From the NCBI RefSeq assembly GCF_905171765.1, contig NC_053392.1:108194821-108258820 (forward strand): DNA of 64,000 nucleotides. The letters run 5' to 3'. Under the pieces are notes generated by a model. It made no database searches, was not told the origin of the DNA, and saw only the letters and a list, made by a program, of their open reading frames with translations. The first letter of the stretch is position 1, and each line of letters begins with the position of its first letter. Below are positions 1-12,102 of the stretch, one piece after another. The position numbers and the translations under genes are program-made. This DNA is from Bufo bufo. Taxonomy: Eukaryota > Chordata > Amphibia > Anura > Bufonidae.

Positions 1-745
1 AAAGATGGATTTCATTTCAAAAAGCCCTGTACCTTTCTGTGTTCACATAAATATTGGAGAGGAGATAGCATTCTAAAGTATTTTCCATGCTCTTAATGTA
101 GCTGTGGAAGAAAACAAAATTTGAACAATACCCCTTGACATTGCTCATTTATCTATTTGCAATTTGTTTGCATAAACTGCTTGGACTTATTTTTATAAGA
201 AGGTAAAAATTATAGCAGTAAAAAATAGTTACTGGTAATAAAAATAAATACCCATAAGCAGTGAACAGGGTTTTTTTTAAACAGAAGAAATCTACATGGT
301 TTGCCTCATCTTGACAACCGCTTAATTGATTAAAGCTGATCCGGTAGGTCAGGCTTCAAAAAAGTCTCCTAGGACCGGATCCAACCCTTTTCAAGCTCTT
401 TAACAGCAAGAAGAGATTAGTAATGTTGACTGACAAAGTGATAGAATGCAACATATATGCTGATGGGTAAACGGATGGTAGCACAAAGAGCTTGTTTAAT
501 AATACACTGTACTCTGATTCTTTTTAATTAGAAAACTGGTCCAAAAATGATCCCTTTTAGTGGTGGTTCCCTTCTGTCTTCTGACCTGTAAAACGGTGCC
601 TGGCATTATTAGGGATTACCCTGAAAAAGAGCGAAAAAGTTTGGGATTCACTAGAATTCAAATGTTTGCAAAGTTTGTAACAAATTTGATATGTTTAGAA
701 TTGATTCGCTCATCTCTAGTGGTATTGGCATTGTCTATGATGCAT

Positions 746-790
<45 letters not shown>

Positions 791-1352
791 ACATATCACA
801 TCACATTGTGTGGCATTTGAGAGGATCAAAAGATACATTTTATGTCTTTGCTTTTTATAGCTATTTTTAATGTTTCCGTAAACGTTTGTGTGACTACCTT
901 ATCCAATATGTTTATCCCTGTATTATTAACTCTGTGTGTTTTCCTATACAAGTTTGTAGAAAATACCTTTTTTGTTATGCTTAGTTTACATTTGGTTATT
1001 ATATATCAATAAATGTGAAAAAAATATCAGCGTGTCTGTTCTTTGCATTTATTATACTTTCTAGTTAGTAAAAGAAAACAAAGATTAACTTTCCAAATAC
1101 TTACTATTATTTACTTTATACTGAGCCTAAATTATTTCACATTTTCTTCTTCGGTCATGTCTAAAGCCACGTACAAAATCCTGTTTCCTGCTAGCAGAAT
1201 GCAGTGTATTGTGGGAGATGACAGCTACAGCAGTACTGTGACCTAGGATGTGAATGGACACAATATAAATGGAAACCAGTACCACTTAAGTCACATAGAG
1301 GAGTGAAAAGCTATCAAGCCTTTTCTTTAGGTGCTGCCATTTTATTTACAAC
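1..1352. other. AT-rich spacer, no gene seen
   Basis: No convincing coding or RNA gene is visible on either strand. The short open frames lack recognisable domains, and one of them is created by the TA microsatellite near 750-790. Base composition is AT-rich and typical of vertebrate intergenic or intronic DNA. Confidence 0.6.
748..787. repeat. (TA)n microsatellite
   Basis: A run of about 20 uninterrupted TA dinucleotides. It produces a spurious Ile-Tyr repeat in one open frame. Confidence 0.97.
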
Positions 1353-2255
1353 TTAAAGGGGTTGTCTATTATGTCCAATTTTTTTTTGTTCTTTGTATGT
1401 TTCTAACTAAGCAAATGTAAGGGGTTTCTAATTCACTTACGTCATCTCCAGTGGCCCCGTTCTCCTAGTTAACTGAGGTCACAAGACCTGTGATGTCAGC
1501 TTCTTTCCCTGCTCTGATGACGTTCCATGCACAAGCCTGAGGGAGCAGGAGGAGCAGCTCAGCCTCTGTGCATGGAACCTCACAGTGATGGCTCTGCTGG
1601 CATGAGCAACAAGCCATGCCCCCTGCACTGCCCGATCTGCTGGCTATGGCCCATGAACTGCCTGATCTGCTGTCTGAGCTGTCTGCCCTGTGTCTACCCT
1701 CCCACTGGATTCTTTGGTAAAATTTAACCCCTTCTACTGTCAGCAGCACAGACTCACGTCAGGAGGCTCTGCCTTAGGTACTGAGCAGCTGCAGGGTTTC
1801 CTCTTCTCCAGAGATAAATGCTGCGCACAGGATCCTTCCTCCCTCCTCACCCTGCAAACACAGAGCTGGCAAACACTGGAGGAGTTCTCTCCTTTGTACT
1901 CTTCTGCTACCTATAAGGAAGTGTCTCTACAGCATTGCACAAGAACAGGTAGGGGGGAGATACTGTGTGTATCAGCAGTGTCATTGTACTGTACTGCTGG
2001 GACTTGTAATCCCACACATACACCAGTATTCAGACTGCAGACAAGGCCGTAATTTTATTCACTCCCTTCGCAGAGCAGAGGGAGGGAAAGGCAGTCTTTG
2101 CTGACACCAACAAATATCCATGAGGAAAACCTCAGAGATTGTTGTTACATAACCCCACAGCTCTGCAACTGCATGTCAACAAAGGGGCCAGGACAGAACT
2201 AGGGAAATGAGGAAATATAAAAAATTTTTTGCCTCAAACATGATTAGCTTATGTA

Positions 2256-3309
2256 TACACTCACCTAAAGAATTATTAGGAACACCATACTAATACGGTG
2301 TTGGACCCCCTTTTGCCTTCAGAACTGCCTTAATTCTACGTGGCATTGATTCAACAAGGTGCTGATAGCATTCTTTAGAAATGTTGGCCCATATTGATAG
2401 GATAGCATCTTGCAGTTGATGGAGATTTGAGGGATGCACATCCAGGGCAGGAAGCTCCTGTTCCACCACATCCCAAAGATGCTCTATTGGGTTGAGATCT
2501 GGTGACTGTGGGGGCCATTTTAGTACAATGAACTCATTGTCATGTTCAAGAAACCAATTTGAAATGATTCGAGCTTTGTGACATGGTGCAATATCCTGCT
2601 GGAAGTAGCCATCAGAAGATGGATACATGTTCTCTTTCTGTTTTCGCCAAATTCGGACTCTACCATTTGAATGTCTCAACAGAAATCGAGACTCATCAGA
2701 CCAGGCAACATTTTTCCAGTCTTCAACAGTCCAATTTTGGTGAGCTCGTGCAAATTGTAGCCTCTTTTTCCCATTTGTAGTGGAGATGAGTGGTACCCGG
2801 TGGGGTCTTCTGCTGTTGTAGCCCATCCGCCTCAAGGTTGTGCGTGTTGTGGCTTCACAAATGCTTTGCTGCATACCTCGGTTGTAACGAGTGGTTATTT
2901 CAGTCAACGTTGCTCTTCTATCAGCTTGAATCAGTCGGCCTATTCTCCTCTGACCTCTAGCATCCACAAGGCATTTTTGCCCACAGGACTGCCGCATACT
3001 GGATGTTTTTCCCTTTTCACACCATTCTTTGTAAACCCTAGAAATGGTTGTGCGTGAAAATCCCAGTAACTGAGCAGATTGTGAAATACTCAGACTGGCC
3101 CGTCTGGCACCAACCACCATGCCACGCTCAAAATTGCTTAAATCACCTTTCTTTCCCATTCTGACATTCAGTTTGGAGTTCAGGAGATTGTCTTGACCAG
3201 GAGCACCCCCCTAAATGCATTGAAGCAACTGCCATGTGATTGGTTGACTAGATAATTGCATTAATGAGAAATAGAACAGGTGTTCCTAATAATTCTTTAG
3301 GTGAGTGTA
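2256..3309 (-). mobile_element. Tc1/mariner DNA transposon, DD36E (Incomer-like) type
   Basis: Both ends carry TA (2256-2257 and 3308-3309), the Tc1/mariner target duplication. Directly inside is a terminal inverted repeat of about 29 bp beginning CACTCACCTAAAG and ending in AGGAACACC, read inward from each side. The transposase gene lies on the minus strand. At about 1.05 kb the element is shorter than a full-length relative because the transposase has an internal deletion. It probably can no longer move itself, but its intact ends could be mobilised by a related transposase. Confidence 0.92.
2290..3159 (-). pseudogene. Tc1/mariner transposase with internal deletion (289 codons)
   Basis: This frame encodes a cut-and-paste transposase that would bind the terminal repeats and insert at TA. 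Residues 1-120 contain the paired-like helix-turn-helix region (LLGFSRTTISRVYKEW at about 31-46) and a second DNA-binding half. The DDE domain shows D155 in WSDESRF, D189 in FQQDIAPCHKA and E226 in SPDLNPIEHLW. The D189-E226 spacing is 36 residues, which fits the DD36E group rather than the usual DD34E. Only 33 residues separate the first two Asp residues, against about 90 in relatives such as Sleeping Beauty. About 57 residues of the catalytic core, including the VMVWG-type strand, are therefore missing in frame at MYPSSDG. The frame has no stop, so the deletion rather than decay inactivates it. The start ATG is at 3157-3159, close to the right terminal repeat. Confidence 0.9.
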
Positions 3310-3373
3310 TATTGCTGACCATCAGATTTACAGTGCTTTATTTTGTTTTATATAACTTGGACGACCCCTTTAA

Positions 3374-5769
3374 AGGCATGGTCCATCCTTTCTAAGTAAG
3401 CTGATTGTCGTGAACCCACTATGATCAACTGGTGGAAGCTGTCCATGAGTCTTAAACTTATTTTCTTCTTTCAGAGCAAGAGCTGCTCTTTGTGGTAGTT
3501 ATCTGCTCTTATTAATAGAGAACCACTTTATGGCTTTCACGTGGCCTAATATATTTATGGACAAGTGTTGTGTTAAGTAGACAAACCTTTTAAGACTATA
3601 TAAATCTCACAGAAATAAAAGTAAAGTATAATGATGAAAATGCCTATTTTATCCTCTCCATGGTATCTTTAGAGTTCAGACTCTTCCTGCCATACTAGTG
3701 CTGGGTTCAGCCATTCAGATGTCTTTCTACTTTTGACCCCTCTCAAACTACACAATTATGCAGCAGCATTCCCTTCTCCCCCCTCCTCTCTGCCTTCTAT
3801 TTACTGCATTAATGCAGTTAGAATTTTTTTACTGTGAGGTCATTTTTAACAGTTATAAAGGGCCTGTAGGAAGGGTAAGGAGAACTACAGTACAGGCTGT
3901 TGGAAAGTTAGGAAGATATCACTTTTTCAAATAATAGTATATGAGAAATTTTCATGTATTCTCATGAATTCCTAAGAAGCACACTTTAGCTGCACACATA
4001 GTACTTCTATCATAGATGGCAGAAATCTTAGATTTCCAAAACAAAGTGCAATGGCCTATTTATTTATTTTACTTTTACTGATTAATTCCAGTATTCATCC
4101 AGTAAATAATAAATCTGGGAATAGTGTTTAACAACTAACTAATATATAATTGAACCTGTTTGGTGTGCGAAAAAGTCTGTATATTAAACCTGAATATATT
4201 GTCCTTACGCTGTTAACTATGGTCTCTGAAAAGCTGCCAACAGAAACCTTCCAGTAGCACCATGTTCCTGCCTTTATCTAGGTAGCACCCAGCGTGTTGA
4301 CACAGTTAAGTCAACCAGTAGATAATTGGTGTTCTCTGTTTTCACACCAGCCACCCAGCCCTGTTACTTTTAGCATATCAGAAAGATTTGGCCTTTTTAC
4401 ATTGAATTCTTGAGTCATGAGGCATTAACTGACTGCCGCATTGTATGGTCAAGATTGAACACTAAAGAATATCCCCATTGCAGCTCAAACTAATGAGCGC
4501 TGAGCGGTTGTTATAAAAGCTTTATGGAGTCAGGGTCATATTTGCTAATATAGAAGCACCAGGCAACAATGACTGAGGAGCCTGGGTCAGAAAATGTACC
4601 AGTACTAACTCTATGAAGCTGTACTACGAATTGGTTTTCAACAAACCAGAGTATTGATAATGACTATTATTACAGGGTAAAAAGAGACATTTTGAAGTAA
4701 ATACTATTAAATCAACATAGCTATATCCTGATATTTGTGAAGAGCATCAAGCCAGACTTCATTCTCACTGTCACGCTTATTAAAATGGAGGGCTAAATGC
4801 TGACATGAAATATTAATGGGGTATTGTCATGATTTTTCGAAAAATGAAAATCGGGCATATTTTAGTACATGACAATCTTTCTAAATTACTAGAAACAGCC
4901 CATACTTCTGTTAGAATATCAGCCTGTGCCAGCCACTGCCAGGCTCCCCTGAGCAGGCACGGGTACCCCATCCCTTACCCTTCTTTGCATCCTGACTTAC
5001 CAGTGGTCTGAACCTGTATGCTCTCTCTATGCCATCGGCATTCCATGTGCTGCTGCTACCCCACTCCTCTTTTGCAGGGCATGGCCTGCGCTTTCTTTTC
5101 TAGCCTGTTTCTTAGGAGGCCCTTGCACGTGGTCTCAGCCTCTTAAAGGGCCAACGTGCATGTCCAAATTCTTCCCCAGCCTATGGACGTCTGTCCCTTG
5201 GTATATAAGGCACTTTCCGTAGTGGCAGGTTGCCTGAGCTTCAGGTTCCTAGCTAGTGGGTTTACCCAGTAAAGGTGTGGTATTCAGACTCTATACCCAT
5301 GTACCGAACCTCTGCCTGTTAACTGTTTCTGATCCTGCTTCACATATACACAAACTCTCCTGGCCCTGATCTAAGCTTGTTTCATGACTACGTGTATTGT
5401 CTGCTCCTTCGTGGTTCGGGTGTCCCCAGTGGTTCAGCTGTCAAATACACTTGGACTACTCCAGGAGGTAGTGACCTGCTTGGTTTCCTGCAGCAAATTC
5501 CAGATACTTTATTTCCTTTTTTTCCCAGACATGTTTTCTTTCAAGGATCTAAAAAAAACTGTCTGTATGGGATTTATAAATTACCAAGAATGTCTGGGAC
5601 TCTTGGGGGGGCTTTCTGGGCAGGCACTATAATCTGCTATAGTACAAGTGATCAATGCAGGAGGGTCTGGAGCACCGCAGTGGTGAGGAGAAGTGGTAAG
5701 GACCATCATGTAATTAGTGTGGGCAGGAGCTGAGTTCGGTAGTGGAGAAATGGCGAGCCTGAGAAACCT
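3374..5769. other. Spacer without recognisable gene
   Basis: No gene or complete mobile element is evident. The stretch from about 4920 to 5380 is more GC-rich and contains TATATAAGGCAC near 5202, followed by a pyrimidine-rich sequence. This resembles the promoter part of an LTR, but I could not find paired ends, so I do not call an element. Confidence 0.5.
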
Positions 5770-6225
5770 TGGCAATTGTAATCCTCTCTCTTTATACTCC
5801 CTCTCTAAATTGTCGTCTGATATTTTATAATAACGGCCTGGACATCCTAGGATTTGTAGTCCTCTCCTCTTATACTCCCTCAGAATTATCCTCTGATATC
5901 TCAAAATAATGGACAAAATAATCGACTGGACATGTTGGAAATTGTAGTCTCCTCATATACCTCATCCCTGTAATGTCCTCTGATATCACATAATAACAGC
6001 CTGGGTATGCTTGGAGTTGTAGTCCTCTTATATTCCCTCTCTGAATTGTCCTTTGATATCCCATAATAACAGCCCGGATATGCTGGGAGTTGTAGTCCTC
6101 TCCTCTTATACACCCTTGCTGAAATGTCCTTTGATATCCCATAATAAGGACCTTGACATGCTGTGAGCTGTAGTTCTTTCCTCTTATGCCTCCTCCATGT
6201 AATGTCCTCTGACACTGGTATATAG
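5770..6225. repeat. Minisatellite, about 75-bp unit, six copies, ZNF143/THAP11-like motif
   Basis: Six degenerate tandem units of roughly 70-87 bp share GTTGTAGTCCTCT, then a TATAC/TCCCT block, GTCCTCTGATATC and CATAATAACAG. In several units the junction reads TATGCTGGGAGTTGTAGT (about 6079-6096) or a close variant (5931-5948, 6006-6023, 6158-6174). The reverse complement, ACTACAACTCCCAGCATA, matches the core of the ZNF143/THAP11 (SBS) consensus ACTACA-N2-TCCCAGCATGC. The open frames on the minus strand here are products of the repeat and are not genes. Confidence 0.85.
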
Positions 6226-7935
6226 ATGACAGTTTCCATTTTGTGTGCTGTACTGTCAGGGTCTGGTGCCCTTCTTTTGGGGGTTATGAAAATGGTCATC
6301 TTATTAAAGGGTGAGTACTAGGGAACCACCAGGACAACACCTTTAGGGAAAGTCACCTTTAGGGATCAACCCACTGCCTGTTACAACCTCACACGAGGAT
6401 CTCTCCATTAATTGCTCCAATTTATCTGCCAGAATCTCTTCAGGCTTGCAGATCAGGGGCATGTCCTTTTTGCTGCAGCTCTCTCTCTATCACAGCTCAG
6501 GATGTGTCCTTTAGCAGGGGGTATTCTTATTATGCTGCAGCTTTTTCCCTGCAACTATCACAGCTATCAACAGTAGATATGGCTGCTGGCAGTTCAAGGA
6601 TCGAACTGAGCATGTGTGACCACCTCCACCTCAGAAGGTGGAAGTGCACATTAGTAAACAGATTAAATGCCAAGGGGCACTTTTTTTAACAAAGTGATGT
6701 GACTCTCAGGTTTTAACTTGTTTTGTCTGACTACCCCTTCACCTAGATCATGTCATGTGCACTTAGTCAGGCTAGGAACCGTCGCCCAGTTGGGGGAAAC
6801 TATGTAGGGCGATCATCCAAATAGGTAGGGGCAATGGTCTGGGTGAAGTACAGGGCTGCACTGTTCCCTACCTGATGTAACAGCAGAATTGCATCGTTAT
6901 TGTCAGTAATTTTCCCCAGAATTTTCCAATTTTATTTTATTAACATTTCATTTATCGCCTATGCACAGGGTAGGTCCCCTCCCCATTCCTCTTACTATTG
7001 AGGGCCACAGTAAGGAGACGAGATGGTGAATAGCTGCAACCAGATCTCCTATTGTCTTTTATGAAGTCAATCATGCAACACTTCCCTACAGTGTCCATCA
7101 GACAGAGGTTACCCTATCGAGAGATCATGTGGAAGCCCCAATGGTCAGAGCCCTACCAAGTGAACATTTACTATCAGGGCAGTAAAAAAGAAATCAGTGG
7201 CAGAGTTTGAAAAGAGAAACTATGCAGTTTAACATGACTTCCTTTTCATATCCATAGTCATCAGTAATTCCAACATACCTCTGAGTGAAGATGGATCAGT
7301 TTTTAATTACTTTGTCACATACTATAGAAATACAGCTATTTAGAAATATGGATATATGTACGGTTCCATACAATTAGGGTACTCTCACATTTGCGTTGTT
7401 GGATTCCGGCAGGCAGTTCCGTATGCAAACGGATAGCATTTGTTTCCAGATCCGTCTGACAAATGCATTGAAACACCTGATACATCTCTCCGGTGTCATG
7501 CGTTAAAACGGATCCAAACACAACAAAAAAGATGAAATGTCTCTCACCTGCTCTTCATCTGCTATGAGCAAGGAACAACCGCACTTGGATGCGGGTAAGT
7601 GGAAATCCAGTAGAAAAAAAGGTAATCCAGCTCAATACGCAGACAGTGCAACGGTACTTTATTTCAGCGGTTAAAAATCCAGTTAAACAAAGTCCTCGTC
7701 TACCGGTTTCGGGCTGTTGTGATGTCTGCTCTTACTCATGACATACTGAGGATACCTATGATTCCAGCATATAAGCCAGCCACACAGCTGCACCTATGAT
7801 CATGTGACTAGAGAACATGCCGGCAATCAGGAACAAAAACACTCCTCTATTTAAAAAATCTTATACATAAAAACACAGAATGTATGGTGGAAGCTATATC
7901 ATATCATTGTTGCAAAATTAGATCCAATCTTTTGT
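6226..7935. other. Spacer with MITE-like remnants, no gene
   Basis: No coding region is recognised. From about 7375 to 7520 the sequence reads like a partial MITE: it starts TTAGGGTACTCTCACA and has internal complementary words around TCCGGCAGGCAGTTCCG. From 7545 to 7860 a separate diffuse repeat contains CTACCGGTTTCGGGC, but its ends are not defined. Confidence 0.4.
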
Positions 7936-9571
7936 TTAACCCCTTGAGGACTGGGCTCATTTTCACCTTAAGGACCAGGCCATTTTTTGCAAATCTGACA
8001 TGTGTCACTTTATGTGGTGATAACTTTAAAACGCTTTTACTTATCCAGGCCATTCTGAAATTGTTTTCTCGTCATGTATTGTACATTAGCTAATTGTACA
8101 ATACATGGTAAAATTGAGTCAAAAAAAGAAATTCTCAAAAAAAGAAAAAAAAATTGAGTCAAAAAAGGAAATTTTTATTTATAAAATTATAAATTTACCA
8201 AAAATTGCGAAATAGTAGCTAATTTACAAATTTCAATTTCTCTACTTTTATAATAGATAGTAATACCTCCAAAAATAGTTATTACATTCTCCATATGTCT
8301 ACTTCATGTCTGGATCATTTTGTGAATACCATTTTATTTTTTGGGGACGTTAGAAGGCTTAGAAGTTTAGAAGCAAATCATGAAATTTTTCAGAAAATTT
8401 CTAAAACCCACTTTTTCAGGACCAGTTCAGGTCTGAAGTCACTTTGTGAGGCTGACATAATAGAAACCACCCAGAAATGACCCCATTTTACAAACTTCAC
8501 CCCTCAAGGTATTCAAAACTGAATTTACAAACTTTGTTAGCCCTTTAGGTGTTCCACAAGAATTAATGGAAAATAGAGATAAAATTTCAGAATTTCACTT
8601 TTTTGGCAGATTTTCCATTTGAATCCATTTTTTCCAGTTACAAAGCAAGGGTTAACAGCCAAACAAAACTCAATATTTATGGCCCTGATTCTGTAGTTTA
8701 CAGAAAAAACCCATATGTTGTCGTAAACTGCTGTACGGGCACACGGCAGGGCGCAGAAGGAAAGGAATGCCATACGGTTTTTGGAAGGCAGATTTTGCTG
8801 GACTGGTTTTTTAACACCATGTCCCATTTGAAGCCCCCCTGATGCACCCCTAGAGTAGAAACTCCAAAAAGTCACCCCATTTTATAAACTACACCCCTCA
8901 AGGTATACAAAACTGATTTTACAAAATTTTAAACCCTTTAGGTGTTCCACAAGAATTAATGGAAAATAGAGATAACATTTCAAAATTTCAATTTTTGGGC
9001 AGATTTTCCATTTTAATATTTTTTTTTCCAGTTACAAAGCAAGGGTTAACAGCCAAACAAAACACAATATTTATGGCCCTGATTCTGTAGTTTACAGAAA
9101 CACCCCATATGTGGTCGAAAACTTCTGTACGGGCACACGGCAGGGCGCAGAAGTAAAGGAATGCCATACGGTTTTTAAAAGGCAGCTTTTGCTGGACTGG
9201 TTTTTTACACCATGTCCCATTTGAAGCCCCCCTGATGCACCCCTAGAGTAGAAACTCCAAAAAAGTGACCCCATTTTAGAAACTACTGGATAGGGTGGCA
9301 GTTTTGTTGGTACTATTTTATGGTACACATGATTTTTGGTTGCTCTATATTACACTTTTTGTGAGGCAAGGTAACAAGAAATAGCTGTTTTGGCACCGTT
9401 TTTATTTTTTGTTATTTACAACATTCATCTGACAGGTTAGATCATGTGGTATTTTTATAGAGCAGGTTGTCACGGACGCGACAATACCAAATATGGTTGT
9501 TTGTTTCAGTTTTACATAACAAAGCATTTAAAAATAAAAATGATTCTTTAGTGTCTCCACATTCTAAAATC

Positions 9572-10043
9572 CATAGTGTTCTGCCCATATTGTTTATAGT
9601 AATTGTGTGTAATGTGCTGTTACAGATTATGCTGCAATGTTAGTTTGATGTTGCTGCCATCTAGTGGTCAGAGTTAGTTATTATTGTGCCAGTGCTTGAC
9701 AGGAAGTGTATTTTTCTCAGAGTCAGAGGCAGTAACCTTTAACCTGGAACTGTATTTCCTCCATTTCATGACTGCTCCTGGATCTAGCAGGCTGCATGCA
9801 GAGGAGCTCTTGATCTATTCCTGGACTTATGATGGAATTGTCTGTGAGAACTCTCATTGATGGAGTGAGGCTGCTGTACTGACACATATGTTTTGTTTAT
9901 GCTTATGTTGTAGTTTTACAAAGTTATTCAGAAAAAAGAATACATACAGATCTGATGTCTCACGTTTCTTGACTTCTGCATTATTGTTAAGCTGTCTGAC
10001 TAGTGTTATACAACAGTTGAATAACGCGAAGCAGAACACATAG
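9572..10043. mobile_element. Solo LTR with 5-bp target duplication
   Basis: The sequence from 9577 to 10038 starts TGTTCTGC and ends GCAGAACA, an 8-bp terminal inverted repeat of the TG...CA type. It is flanked by CATAG at 9572-9576 and 10039-10043. The paralogous TTAA element has the empty site: GAGCCATAGTTTTTTCAG, with a single CATAG near 29728-29732. The 462-bp length, 5-bp duplication and empty paralogous site together mark a solo LTR left by recombination between the two LTRs of an endogenous retrovirus or Ty3/Gypsy element. No internal retroviral sequence remains. Confidence 0.88.
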
Positions 10044-10697
10044 TTTTATTTATTTTTTAGGCGACTGTATTGTGTAGGGGCAAATTTTTCTCGGGATGAG
10101 ATGACGGTTTGATTGGCACTATTTTGGGGTGCGTATGACTTTTTGATTGCTTGCTATTACACTTTTTGTGATGTAAGGTGACAAAAAATGGCTTTTTTTA
10201 CACCATTTTTTTTTTATGCTATGCACCTGAGGGGTTAGGTCATGTGTGATATTTTTATAGAGCAGGTTATTACAGACGTGGCAATACATAATATGTATAC
10301 TTTTTATTTATTTATGTAAGTTTTACACAATGATTTCATTTTTGAAACAAAGAAAAATCATGTTTTAGTGTTTCCATAGACTGGGAGCCATAGTTTTTTC
10401 AGTTTTGGGGCGATTATCTTGGGTAGGGTAGGATTTTTGCGGGATGAGGTGACGTTTTGATTGGCACTATTTTGGGGTGCGCATGACTTTTTGATCGCTT
10501 GCTATTACACTTTTTGTGATTTAAGGTTACAAAAAATGGCTTTTTTTTACACAGTTTTTATATTCTTTTCTTTACCGTATTCACCTGAGGGGTTAGGTCA
10601 TGTGTGATATTTTTATAGAGCAGGTTATTACGGACACGGTGATACCTAATATGTATACTTTTTTTATTTATGTAAGTTTTACACAATGATTTTATTT

Positions 10698-11030
10698 TTA
10701 GGCTGGTTTCACACGGGCGTTGCGGGAAAAGGTGCGGGTGCATTGCGGGAACATGCGCGATTTTTCCGCCCGAGTGCGTGAGAATGCACAGTACAATAGG
10801 GCTGGAGGGGTTAAAAAAATAATAATAATAATTTAACTCACCTTAATCCACTTGATCGCGCAGCCGGCATCTCTTCTGTCTTCTTCTTTGCTGTGCACAG
10901 GAATAGGACCTTTGATGACGTCACTGTGCTCATCACATGGTCCAATCACAAGGTTCATCACCATGGTGAGGGACCATGTGATTGGATCATGTAATGTGAC
11001 GTCACTACAGGTCCTTTTTCCACTATTTTT
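10698..11030. mobile_element. PIF/Harbinger-like MITE fragment
   Basis: TTA (10698-10700) is followed by GGCTGGTTTCACACGGGCG, similar to the terminus of the complete MITE at 41181-41610. The interior has an imperfect inverted repeat containing TGACGTCA: GATGACGTCACTGTGC near 10914 pairs with a GTGACGTCACTAC block near 10997. The right terminus is missing. Confidence 0.5.
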
Positions 11031-11076
11031 TGTCCCACTTTGGGACTTCAACTTTTGGGGGTCTGATCCCCTTTAC

Positions 11077-11148
11077 AATGCATTCCAATACTTCTGTATT
11101 GGAATGCATTGGCTGTATGAGTAATACAGTGTGTATTACTCATACAGC
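11077..11148. repeat. Two consecutive perfect hairpins (TTAA element, copy 1)
   Basis: AATGCATTCCAATAC (11077-11091) pairs perfectly with 11096-11110 across a 4-nt loop. GCTGTATGAGTAATAC (11112-11127) pairs perfectly with 11133-11148 across a 5-nt loop. The stems are directly adjacent, echoing the hairpin series at the right end of copy 2 (30435-31296). Confidence 0.9.
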
Positions 11149-11501
11149 TTCCTGTCTGTGAGTTCCAGGGGGCTGGATCTCACAGGCTCTCCACCGGAAG
11201 GCAGCCACAGTGCCTAAGGAAAACTTTTTTGGGCAATCTACAACATCTGTATTAGTCAGTGTGCAATTTAAGCTAGAAATACACCCATCATTTTCTGGGG
11301 TTTGAAAAACACACTCTTGACAAAAAACACTATTTTCAGGCCTTGCAGCATCAGCACGTGTGAAATTACAGGCTTATATTCTGCTAACAAATTCAGTTTT
11401 TAAACAAACACTCATTTGGGCACAAAAAATTTAGTTGGCAGCCTTTGATGCAGATGTCATTGTGAGATACACCCTTAATACATTTGGGTTACATTCAGAG
11501 A

Positions 11502-12042
11502 TTTTAAATACCGCCATTTGGTGCACCAATATTGAATTCAGGCCTACACTGGTTCAGGCCCTGTGAGATACCCCCTCTACATAAAGGGGTTTGAATTAGG
11601 CATTTAAAATACAGCCATTTGAAATACAGCCATTTTGTGCAAAGATATATTTACTGCAGGCCTACACTGATTCAGGGCGTGTGTGATACCCCCTATACAT
11701 ACAGGGGTTTGAATCAGGCATTTGAAATACAGCCATTTGAAATACAGCCTTTTTGTGCAAAGATATATTTACTTAAGGCCTACACTGGTTCAGACCGTGT
11801 GAGATACCCCCCTACATACAGGGGTTTGAATCAGGTATTTGAAATACTGCCATTTTGTGCAAAGATATATTTACTTCAGGCCTACACTGGTTCAGGGCGT
11901 GTGTAATTCCCCCTATACATACAGGGGTTTGAATTAGACATTTAAAATACAGCCATTTGAAATACAGCCATTTTGTGCTAAGAAATCTTTAATTGAGGCC
12001 TAGTCTGGTTCAGGCCATGTGAGATACACCCTTTACATACTG
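11502..12042. repeat. Tandem array upstream of hAT copy 1, five units of about 100-120 bp
   Basis: Five units begin with TTTAAAATACAGCCATTTG or a close variant, near 11502, 11603, 11721, 11838 and 11941. Each continues through AGGCCTACACTGGTTCAGG and a CCCCCTATACATACAGGGG stretch. The last three-base-rich unit ends about 60 bp before the first ATG of the hAT transposase at 12103. The array therefore sits in the position of a 5' UTR or promoter. Confidence 0.9.
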
Positions 12043-12102
12043 TCGCTCTTTTCTACTAATAATTAAATACCCATTTAGGGCAAGATGCTAAATTAAAAAA
12101 AT

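Larger units (their letters stand above)
1353..3373. mobile_element. TTAA-flanked T2/Kolobok-like MITE, with nested Tc1 element
   Basis: TTAA occurs at 1353-1356 and again at 3370-3373. It is followed inward by AGGGGTTGTC on the left and, reading in from the right, by AGGGGTCGTCC. TTAA target duplication plus termini starting AGGRR is the signature of the T2 (Kolobok-type) MITEs described in Xenopus. Without the nested Tc1 element (2256-3309) the element would be about 0.96 kb. It has no coding capacity of its own. The terminal inverted repeat I can align is only about 13-17 bp, so the pairing of these two ends is likely rather than proven. Confidence 0.45.
7936..11215. mobile_element. Large non-coding TTAA (piggyBac-like) element, copy 1, interrupted
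   Basis: The left end is TTAA (7936-7939) followed by CCCCTTGAGGAC. It aligns along its length with the complete copy at 28138-31321. It is built of internal tandem modules: an approximately 395-bp module marked by GACCCCATTTTA near 8477, 8870 and 9267, and an approximately 350-bp module marked by GATGACGGTTTGATTGGC near 10101 and 10449. It encodes nothing recognisable. It is broken by a solo LTR (9577-10038) and by a MITE entering at about 10701. The right end is lost near 11215, where the hAT copy 1 array region begins. The TTAA target and CCCCTT start suggest piggyBac-type mobilisation in trans, which is inferred. Confidence 0.65.

Noticed and set aside
1690..2052. 120-codon open frame on the plus strand
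   Set aside because: It lies within the T2-like MITE and has no recognisable domain or promoter context.
4920..5380. LTR-like segment with TATATAAGGCAC
   Set aside because: No paired ends, target duplication, polyadenylation signal or partner copy could be identified, so no element is called.
5901..6299. 132-codon repetitive open frame on the minus strand
   Set aside because: It is produced by the 75-bp minisatellite; the peptide repeats follow the DNA period and nothing resembles a protein family.
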